A stretch of DNA of 64,000 bases, taken from positions 1 to 64,000 of the forward strand of contig JAILGE010000030.1 in NCBI GenBank assembly GCA_024697065.1. Reading direction: 5' to 3'. Origin of the DNA: Lachnospiraceae bacterium. GTDB taxonomy: Bacteria; Bacillota; Clostridia; Lachnospirales; Lachnospiraceae. Positions 23,162-31,874 of this stretch are shown piece after piece (positions within the stretch are counted from its first letter, which is position 1; every line of letters begins with the position of its first letter). Both the position numbers and the translations under genes were made by a program. The notes beneath the pieces were generated by a model. The model saw only the letters and a program-made list of their open reading frames with translations, made no database searches and was not told the DNA's origin.

Positions 23162-25423
23162 ATGTCCCATTCTATAGATTTTTTAAAGGATGAAGTCAGA
23201 AACGGATTTTATATAACTACCCCTATCAAACAGGCGTGGGCTGAAACACTGGACGTTCTTGCTGAGATAGACAGGATCTGCAGGAAGTATGACATCCGGT
23301 ATTTTGCTGACTGGGGGACTTTTTTGGGTGCCGTAAGGCACGGTGGATTTGTCCCCTGGGATGATGATCTGGATATCTGCATGCTCCGTGATGATTATGT
23401 AAGATTCAGGCAGGTGGCAGACAGTGAACTTCCGGAACAATTTATGATCCATGATTATGCGAGCAAGGAGGGGCACTGGCTTTTTCTTTCCCGTGTAGTT
23501 AATAACCATACCATGTGTTTTGATGAAAGTTATCTTGATAAACACAATAATTTTCCATGGCTTACCGGTGTTGATATCTTTATCAAAGATTATCTGTATG
23601 ATGATGATTGCGATGAGATAGAAAGAGATAAAGAGATACTGAATATTCTTGCAGTGGCAGACGGAGTCATAGACGGAAGTCTCAGCAGACAGGCTGTCTG
23701 TTCTGAGATTGAAAAACTACAGGAAAAGTATTCATACGATCTGTCAAAAGAAAGCAACGATCATGAACTTGCTGTTGCTTTGTACAGGCTGGCTGAGACG
23801 CAGATGTCCAGAGTGTTGCCAAAAGACAGTAAAAGGGTGGGACAGATCTTCCCATGGGTCATAAAACGAAGACCTGGTTGTGAAGAAAATAAAGAGATAT
23901 ATGATAATATCATTTATCTTCCTTTTGAAGATACAAAGATACCGGTCCCTGCTGCTTACAACAGATCGCTGCTGTCAAGATACGGGAATACCTACTGCGA
24001 GATCAAAAAGGTATGGGGCGGACATGACTATCCATTCTTTGAAGGACAGAAAGCGGAGATGGAAAGACTCCTGGATAACAGATTGCCGGGATTTTATTTC
24101 GAAAGATCTATGCTTACACGTCTCGGAACGGATAAGAGCGCTTCTTATAAAGAGACTGCAAAAGACTGTTTCAGGGAGCTGGAAGTGATGCTTTCGGATG
24201 CTATGAAGTCTTTGGCTGACAGAAACTATGAGGATTTCATGGCTCTGATTTCCGATAGTCAGCAGTTGGCAGCCGATCTTGGAACTCTCATAGAAAAGAC
24301 CAGAGGAGAAGATGATCCTGTCACTTTGCGGATAACAACGGTTTTACAAGGTTATTGCGATGCACTGTGGGAAGATTATCAGGCGATTTCAAATGGTGAA
24401 GATAAAGAGGGACTCACATTAAGCAGATCTGCTTTTGAGAGATTATGCGAATGTATCAAAACAGATCTGTTAAACAGAAAAGAAATATTGTTCCTGACTA
24501 CCGGAGCAAAAGAATGGAAGGGCTTTGAGATATATCACAGAAACCTGTCCGATATGGATACTGACATATATGTTGTTTACACCCCGCTTATGAAGCGGAG
24601 TTTTACCGGTAAGGTGGTGACTCCGGATGAAGACCGGTGCCCTGATCATCTTCCTGATGATGTCCGCGTTATCGACCACAGGTTTTACGATATTTCGATA
24701 CATTGTCCGGATGTGATATATGTCCAATATCCGTACGATAGTTATAATCCATGTCTGACTATCCCGCAGGAATTCTTTGTCAGAAATCTTCAAAGATACT
24801 CAGAAAAGATAATATTTATCCCTCCGTACAAAATAGGAGAATTCGACTGCAATGACAGAAATGATATATATAATCTGAGACATTATGCAGTATCTCCTGC
24901 CGTCATATATGCAGATAAAGTAATACTTCAGTCTGAAAATATCAAAGAGAGGTATGTGGAAGTATTATGTGATGCTGCGGGAGAAGATACAAAAGAAATA
25001 TGGGTTGAAAAAATCCATGTTGAAGATACAGTGCGTGATCAGGACAGGGATTGTGAGAAAAAGAAATTACTCATATGCGTTGGTGAAAATGAGGTTGCGG
25101 AACATAAGGAAAGATTTCCCGAGTCTCTGAAACGCAAGATGGATCATATTATAATGAGACATGACAAAGTGCAGCTTTTTATTTCACTGTATCCGGGTGA
25201 TAAAAACGAATGGCTTAAGGCTGATAAAACAGTATCGGAAAGGGTTTTTGAAGAACTTGAAAAGATGTCTTCAGAGTATGGATATGAGTGGGTGGATTTT
25301 AATGCGTCGAATGCTGATGAGATCGCTGAAAGGTTTGATGCTTATTACGGAAGTCCATCACCGTTAGTTCCGGCTTTTAATACAAAGGGAAAGCCGGTGA
25401 TGCTGGCAGACTACGGTAAATGA
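23162..25423 (+). CDS. LicD-family phosphotransferase with C-terminal CDP-glycerol-transferase-like region
   Basis: 753 residues. Residues about 27-290 are a LicD domain: FADWGTFLGAVRHGGFVPWDDDLDI contains the G-T-L-G-x-x-R and DDDLD metal/nucleotide-binding signature of phosphocholine and polyol-phosphate transferases. Residues about 430-620 resemble the N-terminal half of CDP-glycerol glycerophosphotransferases found in Lachnospiraceae wall-polymer loci (PDVIYVQYPYD, EKIIFIPPYKIGE, ADKVILQSENIKERY). No signal peptide or helices; it should act at the inner face of the membrane on a lipid-linked or wall polysaccharide. Downstream genes can produce an activated pentitol phosphate, which suggests CDP-ribitol as donor rather than CDP-choline (inference). 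Confidence 0.85.
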   Translation: MSHSIDFLKDEVRNGFYITTPIKQAWAETLDVLAEIDRICRKYDIRYFADWGTFLGAVRHGGFVPWDDDLDICMLRDDYVRFRQVADSELPEQFMIHDYASKEGHWLFLSRVVNNHTMCFDESYLDKHNNFPWLTGVDIFIKDYLYDDDCDEIERDKEILNILAVADGVIDGSLSRQAVCSEIEKLQEKYSYDLSKESNDHELAVALYRLAETQMSRVLPKDSKRVGQIFPWVIKRRPGCEENKEIYDNIIYLPFEDTKIPVPAAYNRSLLSRYGNTYCEIKKVWGGHDYPFFEGQKAEMERLLDNRLPGFYFERSMLTRLGTDKSASYKETAKDCFRELEVMLSDAMKSLADRNYEDFMALISDSQQLAADLGTLIEKTRGEDDPVTLRITTVLQGYCDALWEDYQAISNGEDKEGLTLSRSAFERLCECIKTDLLNRKEILFLTTGAKEWKGFEIYHRNLSDMDTDIYVVYTPLMKRSFTGKVVTPDEDRCPDHLPDDVRVIDHRFYDISIHCPDVIYVQYPYDSYNPCLTIPQEFFVRNLQRYSEKIIFIPPYKIGEFDCNDRNDIYNLRHYAVSPAVIYADKVILQSENIKERYVEVLCDAAGEDTKEIWVEKIHVEDTVRDQDRDCEKKKLLICVGENEVAEHKERFPESLKRKMDHIIMRHDKVQLFISLYPGDKNEWLKADKTVSERVFEELEKMSSEYGYEWVDFNASNADEIAERFDAYYGSPSPLVPAFNTKGKPVMLADYGK

Positions 25424-25467
25424 GGAGAGGGTAGTGCAAAAGGTGTTGATACACGGAGGGGGAAAAT

Positions 25468-26130
25468 ATGAGTTTTGAATTGATGGCATCTATGATGTGT
25501 GCGGATTTCGGACATTTGGAGAGAGAAGTCAGAGACCTGGAAGAAGCGGGTATAGATTCGTTCCATATAGATATAATGGATGGGAGATATGTTCAGAATT
25601 TCGCAATGTCACTGAATGATATGAAATGCATCCGTGCACTGACGGATAGGCCTATGGATGTACACCTTATGGTTGAGCATCCGATCAATACTATAGAGCT
25701 CTTTATACGCAATCTTCGAAAAGGGGACACGATATATATACATCCGGAAGCGGAATATCATCCCTCAACAACCATTCAAAGGATAATGGATGCAGGTATT
25801 ACTCCGGGTATAGCTATCAATCCCGGAACCAGTGTGGAACAGGTAAAGATGCTCTTACGTATTGTAAAAAAAGTGCTGGTGATGTCGGTTAATCCGGGAA
25901 ATGCAGCTCAGATCTTTCTTCCTTATGTCAGGGAAAAATACGATGAGCTGTTGGTCATGAAGGAAGAAATGGATTTTGATATCTATTGGGACGGTGCCTG
26001 CGGTGCAGACAAGATAAAGGAGTTCGCACCTCTGGGTGTAAAAGGATTTGTGCTTGGCACGACGCTGCTGTTCGGCAAGAACAAGCCATACGCCGAAACA
26101 CTTGTTTCGGTAAGAAATCTGTTAAACTGA
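25468..26130 (+). CDS. Ribulose-phosphate 3-epimerase family protein
   Basis: 220 residues, a TIM barrel of the Rpe family: MASMMCADFGHLEREV, FHIDIMDG (metal-binding His and Asp), DVHLMVEHP, GIAINPGT, MSVNPGNA and WDGACGADKI. The canonical ending strand VDGG...VAGSS is diverged here (WDGA...VLGTT), so this is probably a specialised paralogue rather than the housekeeping Rpe. In this operon it would convert D-xylulose 5-phosphate to D-ribulose 5-phosphate (or a related pentulose/hexulose phosphate), feeding the TarJ-like reductase. Ribosome site GGAGGGGG upstream. Confidence 0.85.
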   Translation: MSFELMASMMCADFGHLEREVRDLEEAGIDSFHIDIMDGRYVQNFAMSLNDMKCIRALTDRPMDVHLMVEHPINTIELFIRNLRKGDTIYIHPEAEYHPSTTIQRIMDAGITPGIAINPGTSVEQVKMLLRIVKKVLVMSVNPGNAAQIFLPYVREKYDELLVMKEEMDFDIYWDGACGADKIKEFAPLGVKGFVLGTTLLFGKNKPYAETLVSVRNLLN

Positions 26131-26177
26131 TCCCGGGATCTGGTGATAAAGGATTATGACCGAAGGAGGATCCTGAA

Positions 26178-26882
26178 ATGAATCATGCGATATTATTATC
26201 CGGCGGCAGAGGTACACGGGCAGGATCGGATATCCCAAAACAATATATCGAAGTTCGGGGACGGATGATGATCACATATTCCCTGAAGACACTGCTTGAA
26301 TGCGAGCGGATAGATGCGATCTATATTGTGGCTGAGGAGGCCTGGAGAGAACGTATTTCGGAAGAGGCAGAAGCTACAGCCGTTTGCGGAAACAAGATCA
26401 AGGCTTTTGTAACACCGGGCCCAACCAGACAGATGTCAATCTTTAACGGCATTAAAGAGATCATTAAAGACTTCGGAGATATACCGGAAACAGATACCGT
26501 ACTTATCCATGATGCCGCAAGACCTTTCCTTACTTTGAGATTATTGAAGGCTTGCTATGAGGCATTGCCCGGACATGAAGGAGTCATGCCGGTACTCAGG
26601 ATGAAAGATACGGTTTATAAAAGTCAGGATGGGAGAACTGTATCTGCGTTACTTAAGCGTGAAGAGATATTTGCGGGACAGGCTCCGGAATTGTTTTTAC
26701 TGAAACCGTATCTCAGGGCAAATGAGGAACTGATGCCGGAAAAGATCCTTTCGGTCAACGGAGCGAGTGAACCTGCTGTAATGGCAGGAATGGATATAGC
26801 CATGATACCGGGAGATGAAGGTAATTTTAAAGTAACTACAGACGCGGATCTGTCGCGGTTTAAAGAGATCACGGAGGCGTGA
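26178..26882 (+). CDS. tarI: TarI/IspD-type cytidylyltransferase
   Basis: 234 residues: nucleotide-binding GGRGTRAGSDIPKQY, IHDAARPFL and the C-terminal TTDADLSRF are the marks of the IspD/TarI family, which couples CTP to a phosphorylated C5 polyol. Adjacent to a medium-chain polyol dehydrogenase, as in tarIJ operons of ribitol teichoic acid, so CDP-ribitol synthesis from ribitol 5-phosphate is the best assignment; IspD (methylerythritol) would not normally sit in this context. Ribosome site AAGGAGGAT 8 nt upstream. Confidence 0.8.
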   Translation: MNHAILLSGGRGTRAGSDIPKQYIEVRGRMMITYSLKTLLECERIDAIYIVAEEAWRERISEEAEATAVCGNKIKAFVTPGPTRQMSIFNGIKEIIKDFGDIPETDTVLIHDAARPFLTLRLLKACYEALPGHEGVMPVLRMKDTVYKSQDGRTVSALLKREEIFAGQAPELFLLKPYLRANEELMPEKILSVNGASEPAVMAGMDIAMIPGDEGNFKVTTDADLSRFKEITEA

Positions 26883-26884
26883 TG

Positions 26885-27919
26885 ATGGCAAAGGCGTGGG
26901 TATTACACGAAGCAGGTAACATATCGCTTGATGAAGTTATTATTCCGGACCCCCTTCAAAACGAAGTAAGAATAAGGGTAATGGCCGCGGGAATATGCGG
27001 CTCGGACATACCGAGGATTTACAAAACCGGAGCACACAAAATGCCGCTGATCCCCGGACATGAGTTTTCAGGAGTGGTGGACAGTGTCGGAGAAGGTGTC
27101 GATCCCTTACATAGAGGGAAGCGAGTCGGGGTATATCCCCTTATACCCTGCGGAGAATGCGGACCTTGCAGGGAGGGGAGCTTTGAGCTTTGCAGACACT
27201 ATGATTATGTGGGATCCCGCAGGGACGGAGCTTTTGCGGAATATGTTACTGTTCCTGTAAACAATCTGATCGAACTGCCGGATGAGGTTTCTTTTGAAGA
27301 AGCGGCTATGCTTGAACCCATGGCTGTTGCCGTGAATGCTGTAAAGAAAGGTACTGACAGGTTTAGTGTCGGCAGGGAAAAGAAGATCACGATAATCGGA
27401 ATGGGGACTATAGGTTTATTTGTCGCCATGTTCCTTAAAGAAGCCGGATATAATAATATATATGTAACAGGTAATAAAGAAGGACAGCAAAAAAGGGCTG
27501 AAAGTCTGGGAATAGATCATTTTACGTTCCAAACCGAAGATATAAGTGAGGCTTACGGATCGGCGGTTGTATTTGAATGTGTCGGCAAATCCGAAACAAT
27601 AGTGCGTTCGATCGAAATGGCAGGGCCTTTCGGCAGGGTAACACTTGTGGGTAATCCCTATGGAGATGTTTTATTTAAAAGAGATCAGTACTGGAAGATA
27701 CTTCGTGATCAGTTAACCGTATCAGGAGTATGGAATTCACGTTTTAACGGTCGGGATGATGACGACTGGCATTATGTTCTGGACAGATTAAAGAAAAAGA
27801 GGATCGATCCCCGGAGATTCATCACGCATCGTTTACCGTTGGATATGCTGGAAAACGGGTTTCTTGTAATGAGAGACAAAAAAGAAGATTATTGTAAAGT
27901 AATGATGGCTGAGGGGTGA
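26885..27919 (+). CDS. tarJ: TarJ-like zinc alcohol dehydrogenase (ribulose 5-phosphate reductase type)
   Basis: 344 residues, medium-chain dehydrogenase: catalytic zinc site GICGSD and GHEFSG, structural zinc cysteines in CGECGPCREGSFELC, and a Rossmann glycine motif GMGTIGLF. Next to the cytidylyltransferase it most plausibly reduces D-ribulose 5-phosphate to D-ribitol 5-phosphate; a polyol phosphate dehydrogenase such as galactitol-1-phosphate dehydrogenase is the alternative by similarity. Start at the third of three consecutive start-like codons (GTG 26879, ATG 26882, ATG 26885), which has the best spacing (7 nt) to GGAGG inside the end of tarI. Confidence 0.8.
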   Translation: MAKAWVLHEAGNISLDEVIIPDPLQNEVRIRVMAAGICGSDIPRIYKTGAHKMPLIPGHEFSGVVDSVGEGVDPLHRGKRVGVYPLIPCGECGPCREGSFELCRHYDYVGSRRDGAFAEYVTVPVNNLIELPDEVSFEEAAMLEPMAVAVNAVKKGTDRFSVGREKKITIIGMGTIGLFVAMFLKEAGYNNIYVTGNKEGQQKRAESLGIDHFTFQTEDISEAYGSAVVFECVGKSETIVRSIEMAGPFGRVTLVGNPYGDVLFKRDQYWKILRDQLTVSGVWNSRFNGRDDDDWHYVLDRLKKKRIDPRRFITHRLPLDMLENGFLVMRDKKEDYCKVMMAEG

Positions 27920-27949
27920 TACCGGAAGGTATCACTGATATATAAGTAT

Positions 27950-28507
27950 ATGGAAGATGCAGTTGAATATAAACTGATCAGATCGTCAAGAAAAACTATC
28001 GGGATAGAAGTGACTCCGGAGGGAGTAACAGTCAGAGCTCCTTACAGAACCCCCGTTGGCGAGATAGATGAATTTGTTATATCAAACAGAGAGTGGATCA
28101 GAAAACATACCGAAAAGGTAAGACTTCGGAAAGAAGAGAATATACAAAGGCTTTCCAAAGAAGAGATAGATGAGCTGGCGGACAGAGCCCTGAAAGTGAT
28201 ACCGGAACGCGTGAAATATTATGCACCTCTTGTAGGTGTTACCTACGGACGGATCACTATCAGGAATCAGAGATCGCGCTGGGGAAGCTGCTCAGCTAAG
28301 GGAAATCTTAACTTCAACTGCCTGCTAATGCTGGCTCCGGAAGGTGTAATCGATGCGGTAGTGGTACATGAACTGTGCCACAGACTGGAAATGAACCATT
28401 CCGAAAGATTTTACGAAAATGTATACCGGGTTTTCCCTGAATACAGGAAATACGATATCTGGCTTAGGAAATATGGCGGTAAATTGATGAGGAGGATGAC
28501 GGGCTGA
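27950..28507 (+). CDS. YgjP-type zinc metallopeptidase (DUF45)
   Basis: 185 residues. The active site HELCHRLEMNHSERFY is the HExxH...NHS pattern of YgjP/WLM zincins, preceded by RWGSCS, a hallmark of the family. Soluble, cytoplasmic. The substrate is unknown; related WLM/SprT proteases act on DNA-protein or SUMO-type conjugates in eukaryotes. It follows tarJ by 30 nt and may be co-transcribed, without an obvious functional link. Confidence 0.88.
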   Translation: MEDAVEYKLIRSSRKTIGIEVTPEGVTVRAPYRTPVGEIDEFVISNREWIRKHTEKVRLRKEENIQRLSKEEIDELADRALKVIPERVKYYAPLVGVTYGRITIRNQRSRWGSCSAKGNLNFNCLLMLAPEGVIDAVVVHELCHRLEMNHSERFYENVYRVFPEYRKYDIWLRKYGGKLMRRMTG

Positions 28508-28509
28508 TT

Positions 28510-28538
28510 TTGACCCGCGTCATCAATGATGGTACAAT
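28510..28538 (+). promoter_or_regulatory. ddl promoter
   Basis: TTGACC (28510-28515), 17-nt spacer, TACAAT (28533-28538), immediately after the stop of the previous gene; start expected near 28545, about 65 nt before ddl. Confidence 0.7.
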
Positions 28539-28611
28539 TACGCGGTGACAAAAATTATTTGTTAAGTATAAGATCTGAAATAAAACGCCGAAGCGTTTTG
28601 GAGGTAGAAGT

Positions 28612-29643
28612 ATGAAGGTTGCAGTACTTGCAGGTGGTACCAGTACGGAACGTGAAGTATCCCTGATAACAGGTGCGGGAATATACAGGGCACTTAAGGA
28701 AAAAGGACATAAAGCTGTTCTTATTGACGTTTATCTTGGGATTGAATATGACGGAGATAAGCTTGATGACATATTTGAATATGACAGAGACTGGGCAGAA
28801 GGCATAGATGCTATTAAAGAAGAAAGCCCGGATCTTGATGAGATAAAGAGCCTTCGAAAGGATGGGGCAAAATGTTTCTTTGGCCCGAACGTGATGGAAA
28901 TATGCAAGCGCGCCGATGTTGTATTTATGGCATTGCACGGAGCTAACGGGGAGGACGGCAAGATACAGGCAACATTTGAGCTGTTTGGAATACCCTATAC
29001 CGGAACGGATCATTTAAGCAGTGCCATCTGCATGAATAAGATGATCTCAAAAGACATCATGATAGCTAACGATATCCCCACACCGGAAGGATATACAATG
29101 AAGCTAGGTGATACTGTGAAGGAGATAGGTTATCCTGCTGTCGTAAAAGTAAATAACGGCGGTTCTTCCGTTGGAACGTATATAGTTAATGATCGCGCGG
29201 AATTCGATGAAGCTCTCAGATCAGCTGCCAGGTATGACGAATATGTGGTTGTGGAGAAGTGCATAAAGGGCAGAGAGTTTACATGTGGACTCATTGAAGG
29301 AAAGTCTCTCCCCATTGTTGAGATAATGCCTAAAGAGGGCGGATATGATTATAAGAATAAATATCAGTCCGGCAAGACTTTGGAAGTATGCCCTGCGGAA
29401 TTATCTGAAGAGAAGACAAAAGAGATCAGGGACGTGGCTGAAAAAGTATATCGTGCTTTAAGACTTAAGGCTTACGCCAGAATAGATTTTATGATGGATG
29501 AAGATGAGAATATATATTGTCTTGAAGCAAATACTCTTCCGGGGATGACTCCCGTATCACTTTTCCCGCAGGAAGCGGCAGCAATAGGATTGAGCTACGG
29601 CGATCTCTGCGAGAAACTGATAGAGGTATCATTGAAAAAATAA
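28612..29643 (+). CDS. ddl: D-alanine--D-alanine ligase
   Basis: 343 residues, ATP-grasp enzyme that joins two D-alanines for the peptidoglycan stem. Seen: AVLAGGTSTEREVSL, GANGEDGKIQ, KVNNGGSSVGT and the C-terminal EANTLPGMTPVSLFPQ. Strong GGAGG ribosome site. It converges with murF, whose product uses the D-Ala-D-Ala made here; only 5 nt separate their stops and no terminator is visible between them, so their transcripts probably overlap. Confidence 0.96.
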   Translation: MKVAVLAGGTSTEREVSLITGAGIYRALKEKGHKAVLIDVYLGIEYDGDKLDDIFEYDRDWAEGIDAIKEESPDLDEIKSLRKDGAKCFFGPNVMEICKRADVVFMALHGANGEDGKIQATFELFGIPYTGTDHLSSAICMNKMISKDIMIANDIPTPEGYTMKLGDTVKEIGYPAVVKVNNGGSSVGTYIVNDRAEFDEALRSAARYDEYVVVEKCIKGREFTCGLIEGKSLPIVEIMPKEGGYDYKNKYQSGKTLEVCPAELSEEKTKEIRDVAEKVYRALRLKAYARIDFMMDEDENIYCLEANTLPGMTPVSLFPQEAAAIGLSYGDLCEKLIEVSLKK

Positions 29644-29648
29644 AGATA

Positions 29649-31115
29649 TTACGTAAGAGCCTTAACGATTCTTTCAAATTTCATGCTGTGAGATGCTTTG
29701 ATAAGGATGGTATCAACAGGTGTGATAAGATCGTTAACGGGCGTTTCCAGAAGATCATCAACAGTTTTAAAATAGTGAACAGTGATCGGATCGGCACCTG
29801 GTGCACTTGCATTGGGTGCCTTTTTTAACGCATCTTCTGCTCCTCTTACCATATTTTCGGAAAGTTCTCCTACGCAGATCAGAGTATCAGTCTTGCCCTT
29901 TACTGCATATGCGCCGATTTCTTCATGTAATTTTTTCTCATCGACACCAAGCTCAAACATATCACCGAGTATAGCTGTTCTGTGACCGGATGCAGTGGCA
30001 AGCAGGTCAAGGGCTGCTCTGACGGAAGTGGGATTTGCATTGTAGCAGTCATCAATGATGGTGTGATCACCGGCTTTGATAACATTGCTTCTTCCTCCGG
30101 TCGCATTTACTTCTTCAATTCCTTTTTTGATGAGATCGGGAGTAAGACCGAAGAGCGTTCCTGCTGCGGCAGCTGCCATGGCATTGAGGATCATATGTCT
30201 TCCGGGAAGAGGAACGTGAACGCGGATATTGAATCCGTCAGGGCCTGTAATGGTAACAACGCTTCCGCTAAGGCCTTTATCTTCAATATCTTTTGCCACA
30301 TAATCAACTTGAAGATCCCGGGGATCAAAGGTTCCTTCAAAAGCATATCGTATGGGTATTTTTCCGTTTACGTTGCTTAATCCTGCCAACTTATCATCTG
30401 AAGCATTAAGAATTGCTCGTCCTTCCACGGAGAGACATTCAAATATCTCTGATTTTGCGCGTAACACGCCTTCTCTGTCTCCCAGGTTTTCCAAATGACA
30501 CTCGCCTATATTGGTCATAACGACATGATCCGGCTTAACGATATTTGTGAGTCGTGTCATTTCTCCGAAATGATTTATACCCATTTCAACGACAGCACAG
30601 TCATTGTCTTCGCGTATTCTGAGGATCGTAAGAGGAACGCCGATCTCATTGTTGAAATTTCCCTCCGTTGCACACACACTTTTTCCCTGACGAAGGACGG
30701 ATGCGATCATTTCCTTTGTGCTGGTCTTACCAACACTTCCGGTGATGCCGATGATGCGGCAGTTCAGGCGTGTGCGATAGAAGGTAGCGATGTCTTTAAG
30801 AGCCTGAAGGCTGTTCTTAACGAGAATAAAATACTGATCCTGTGACGCGGAGGTTTTATCGGGAAGTTTTTCACAGATAACTGCAAGTGCGCCTTTTTCA
30901 AAAACACTTTCGATATAATCATGTCCGTCAACTCTTTCACCTTTGGTGGCGATGAACAGGCCCGAAGGCTGTATCAGTCGTGAGTCGATGACGGCACATG
31001 TGGTCTCTTTGTCGGAGATGTCGGAAGCAGCAGTTTCCTTTATCTCGCCGTTGCAGCAGTTATATACGGAGCCCCCGCAGGCGAGAGCAATATTCTTAAC
31101 ATTCATATCTTTCAT
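29649..31115 (-). CDS. murF: UDP-N-acetylmuramoyl-tripeptide--D-alanyl-D-alanine ligase
   Basis: 488 residues. Mur ligase with ATP loop GITGSVGKTST, EMGINHFGEM, the central domain HLENLGDREGV and C-terminal DDCYNANPTS. It adds D-Ala-D-Ala to the UDP-MurNAc-tripeptide. ATG at 31115 is chosen because GGAGG (31125-31129, minus strand) lies 9 nt upstream; a start at 31139 would have that site inside the gene. Confidence 0.95.
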   Translation of the reverse strand: MKDMNVKNIALACGGSVYNCCNGEIKETAASDISDKETTCAVIDSRLIQPSGLFIATKGERVDGHDYIESVFEKGALAVICEKLPDKTSASQDQYFILVKNSLQALKDIATFYRTRLNCRIIGITGSVGKTSTKEMIASVLRQGKSVCATEGNFNNEIGVPLTILRIREDNDCAVVEMGINHFGEMTRLTNIVKPDHVVMTNIGECHLENLGDREGVLRAKSEIFECLSVEGRAILNASDDKLAGLSNVNGKIPIRYAFEGTFDPRDLQVDYVAKDIEDKGLSGSVVTITGPDGFNIRVHVPLPGRHMILNAMAAAAAGTLFGLTPDLIKKGIEEVNATGGRSNVIKAGDHTIIDDCYNANPTSVRAALDLLATASGHRTAILGDMFELGVDEKKLHEEIGAYAVKGKTDTLICVGELSENMVRGAEDALKKAPNASAPGADPITVHYFKTVDDLLETPVNDLITPVDTILIKASHSMKFERIVKALT

Positions 31116-31427
31116 TTGTTTATTCCTCCGTTCGTTCAATTATAAGCTTAATCGGCATAAATCTCAAAATCCGTCAAAAAACTCTTGCATTCTTTTTTTA
31201 AATGTGATAATTTTAGTCTCAGTCAAAGCAGAAGTCATCTGCAATGATCTGTCGATTCCGAAAAGGAAATCCATCGACAGAATTTCCAACTACAGTAATG
31301 ATGAGTACGAAAAGGCCTGTATTTATTGGCTCCAAGGGCATTAAGTTGTTTTATGACACCGTACAATTTTAAGAGCCCTGTATACCAAAAGAAGAAAAAT
31401 ATTAAAAAAAATATAGGAGAATAAAAC

Positions 31428-31856
31428 ATGACGATAACAGCAATCCTCTTATCAGTGGCAGCTGTTGTAACTGATGTGAGGACAGATAAGATCCCAAATG
31501 TTTTAACTGTGATCGGAATAATAACCGGTGCGCTGTTCAGGATCATCCTGAGCGGACCGGGTGAAGCAGGGGCCATCATAGTGGATGTTGCGGCAGCTTT
31601 CGCGGTGACTTTCATTTTGTTCCTGATCAAAGCGCTTCGCGGAGGAGACGGTAAATTATTGTGTGCTTTAAGTGCAATGCTGGGTTTTCCGGCAACTGTG
31701 ATGATCCTTGTTTTTTCTCTTTTGCTGGCAGCCGTCGTCGGGTGCGTAAAGATGATCTTCACCAAGAGGAAGCTCTTTTCAAAAACTTTTATTCATTTCA
31801 GTATCCCTATGGCATGTTCGGTGATGGTTTATGCTACGGGATTGATAACAAGATAA
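31428..31856 (+). CDS. Prepilin peptidase, CpaA/TadV type (first copy)
   Basis: 142 residues, all membrane. A24 aspartic prepilin peptidase: first catalytic Asp in TDVRTDKIPN and the second in RGGDGKLL (GxGD). It cleaves the leader of the Flp pilin and TadE-like pseudopilins encoded downstream. First gene of the Tad locus; AGGAG upstream. The 288-nt gap before it (31140-31427) contains only weak promoter-like sequence and a short open frame of no known identity. Confidence 0.85.
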   Translation: MTITAILLSVAAVVTDVRTDKIPNVLTVIGIITGALFRIILSGPGEAGAIIVDVAAAFAVTFILFLIKALRGGDGKLLCALSAMLGFPATVMILVFSLLLAAVVGCVKMIFTKRKLFSKTFIHFSIPMACSVMVYATGLITR

Positions 31857-31874
31857 ACAATACGGAGGGTGATT

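Noticed and set aside
30943-31344. 133-codon plus-strand frame overlapping the murF start and the gap before the Tad locus
   Set aside because: Mostly antisense to murF. The last 45 codons look protein-like but have no start, ribosome site or recognised family.
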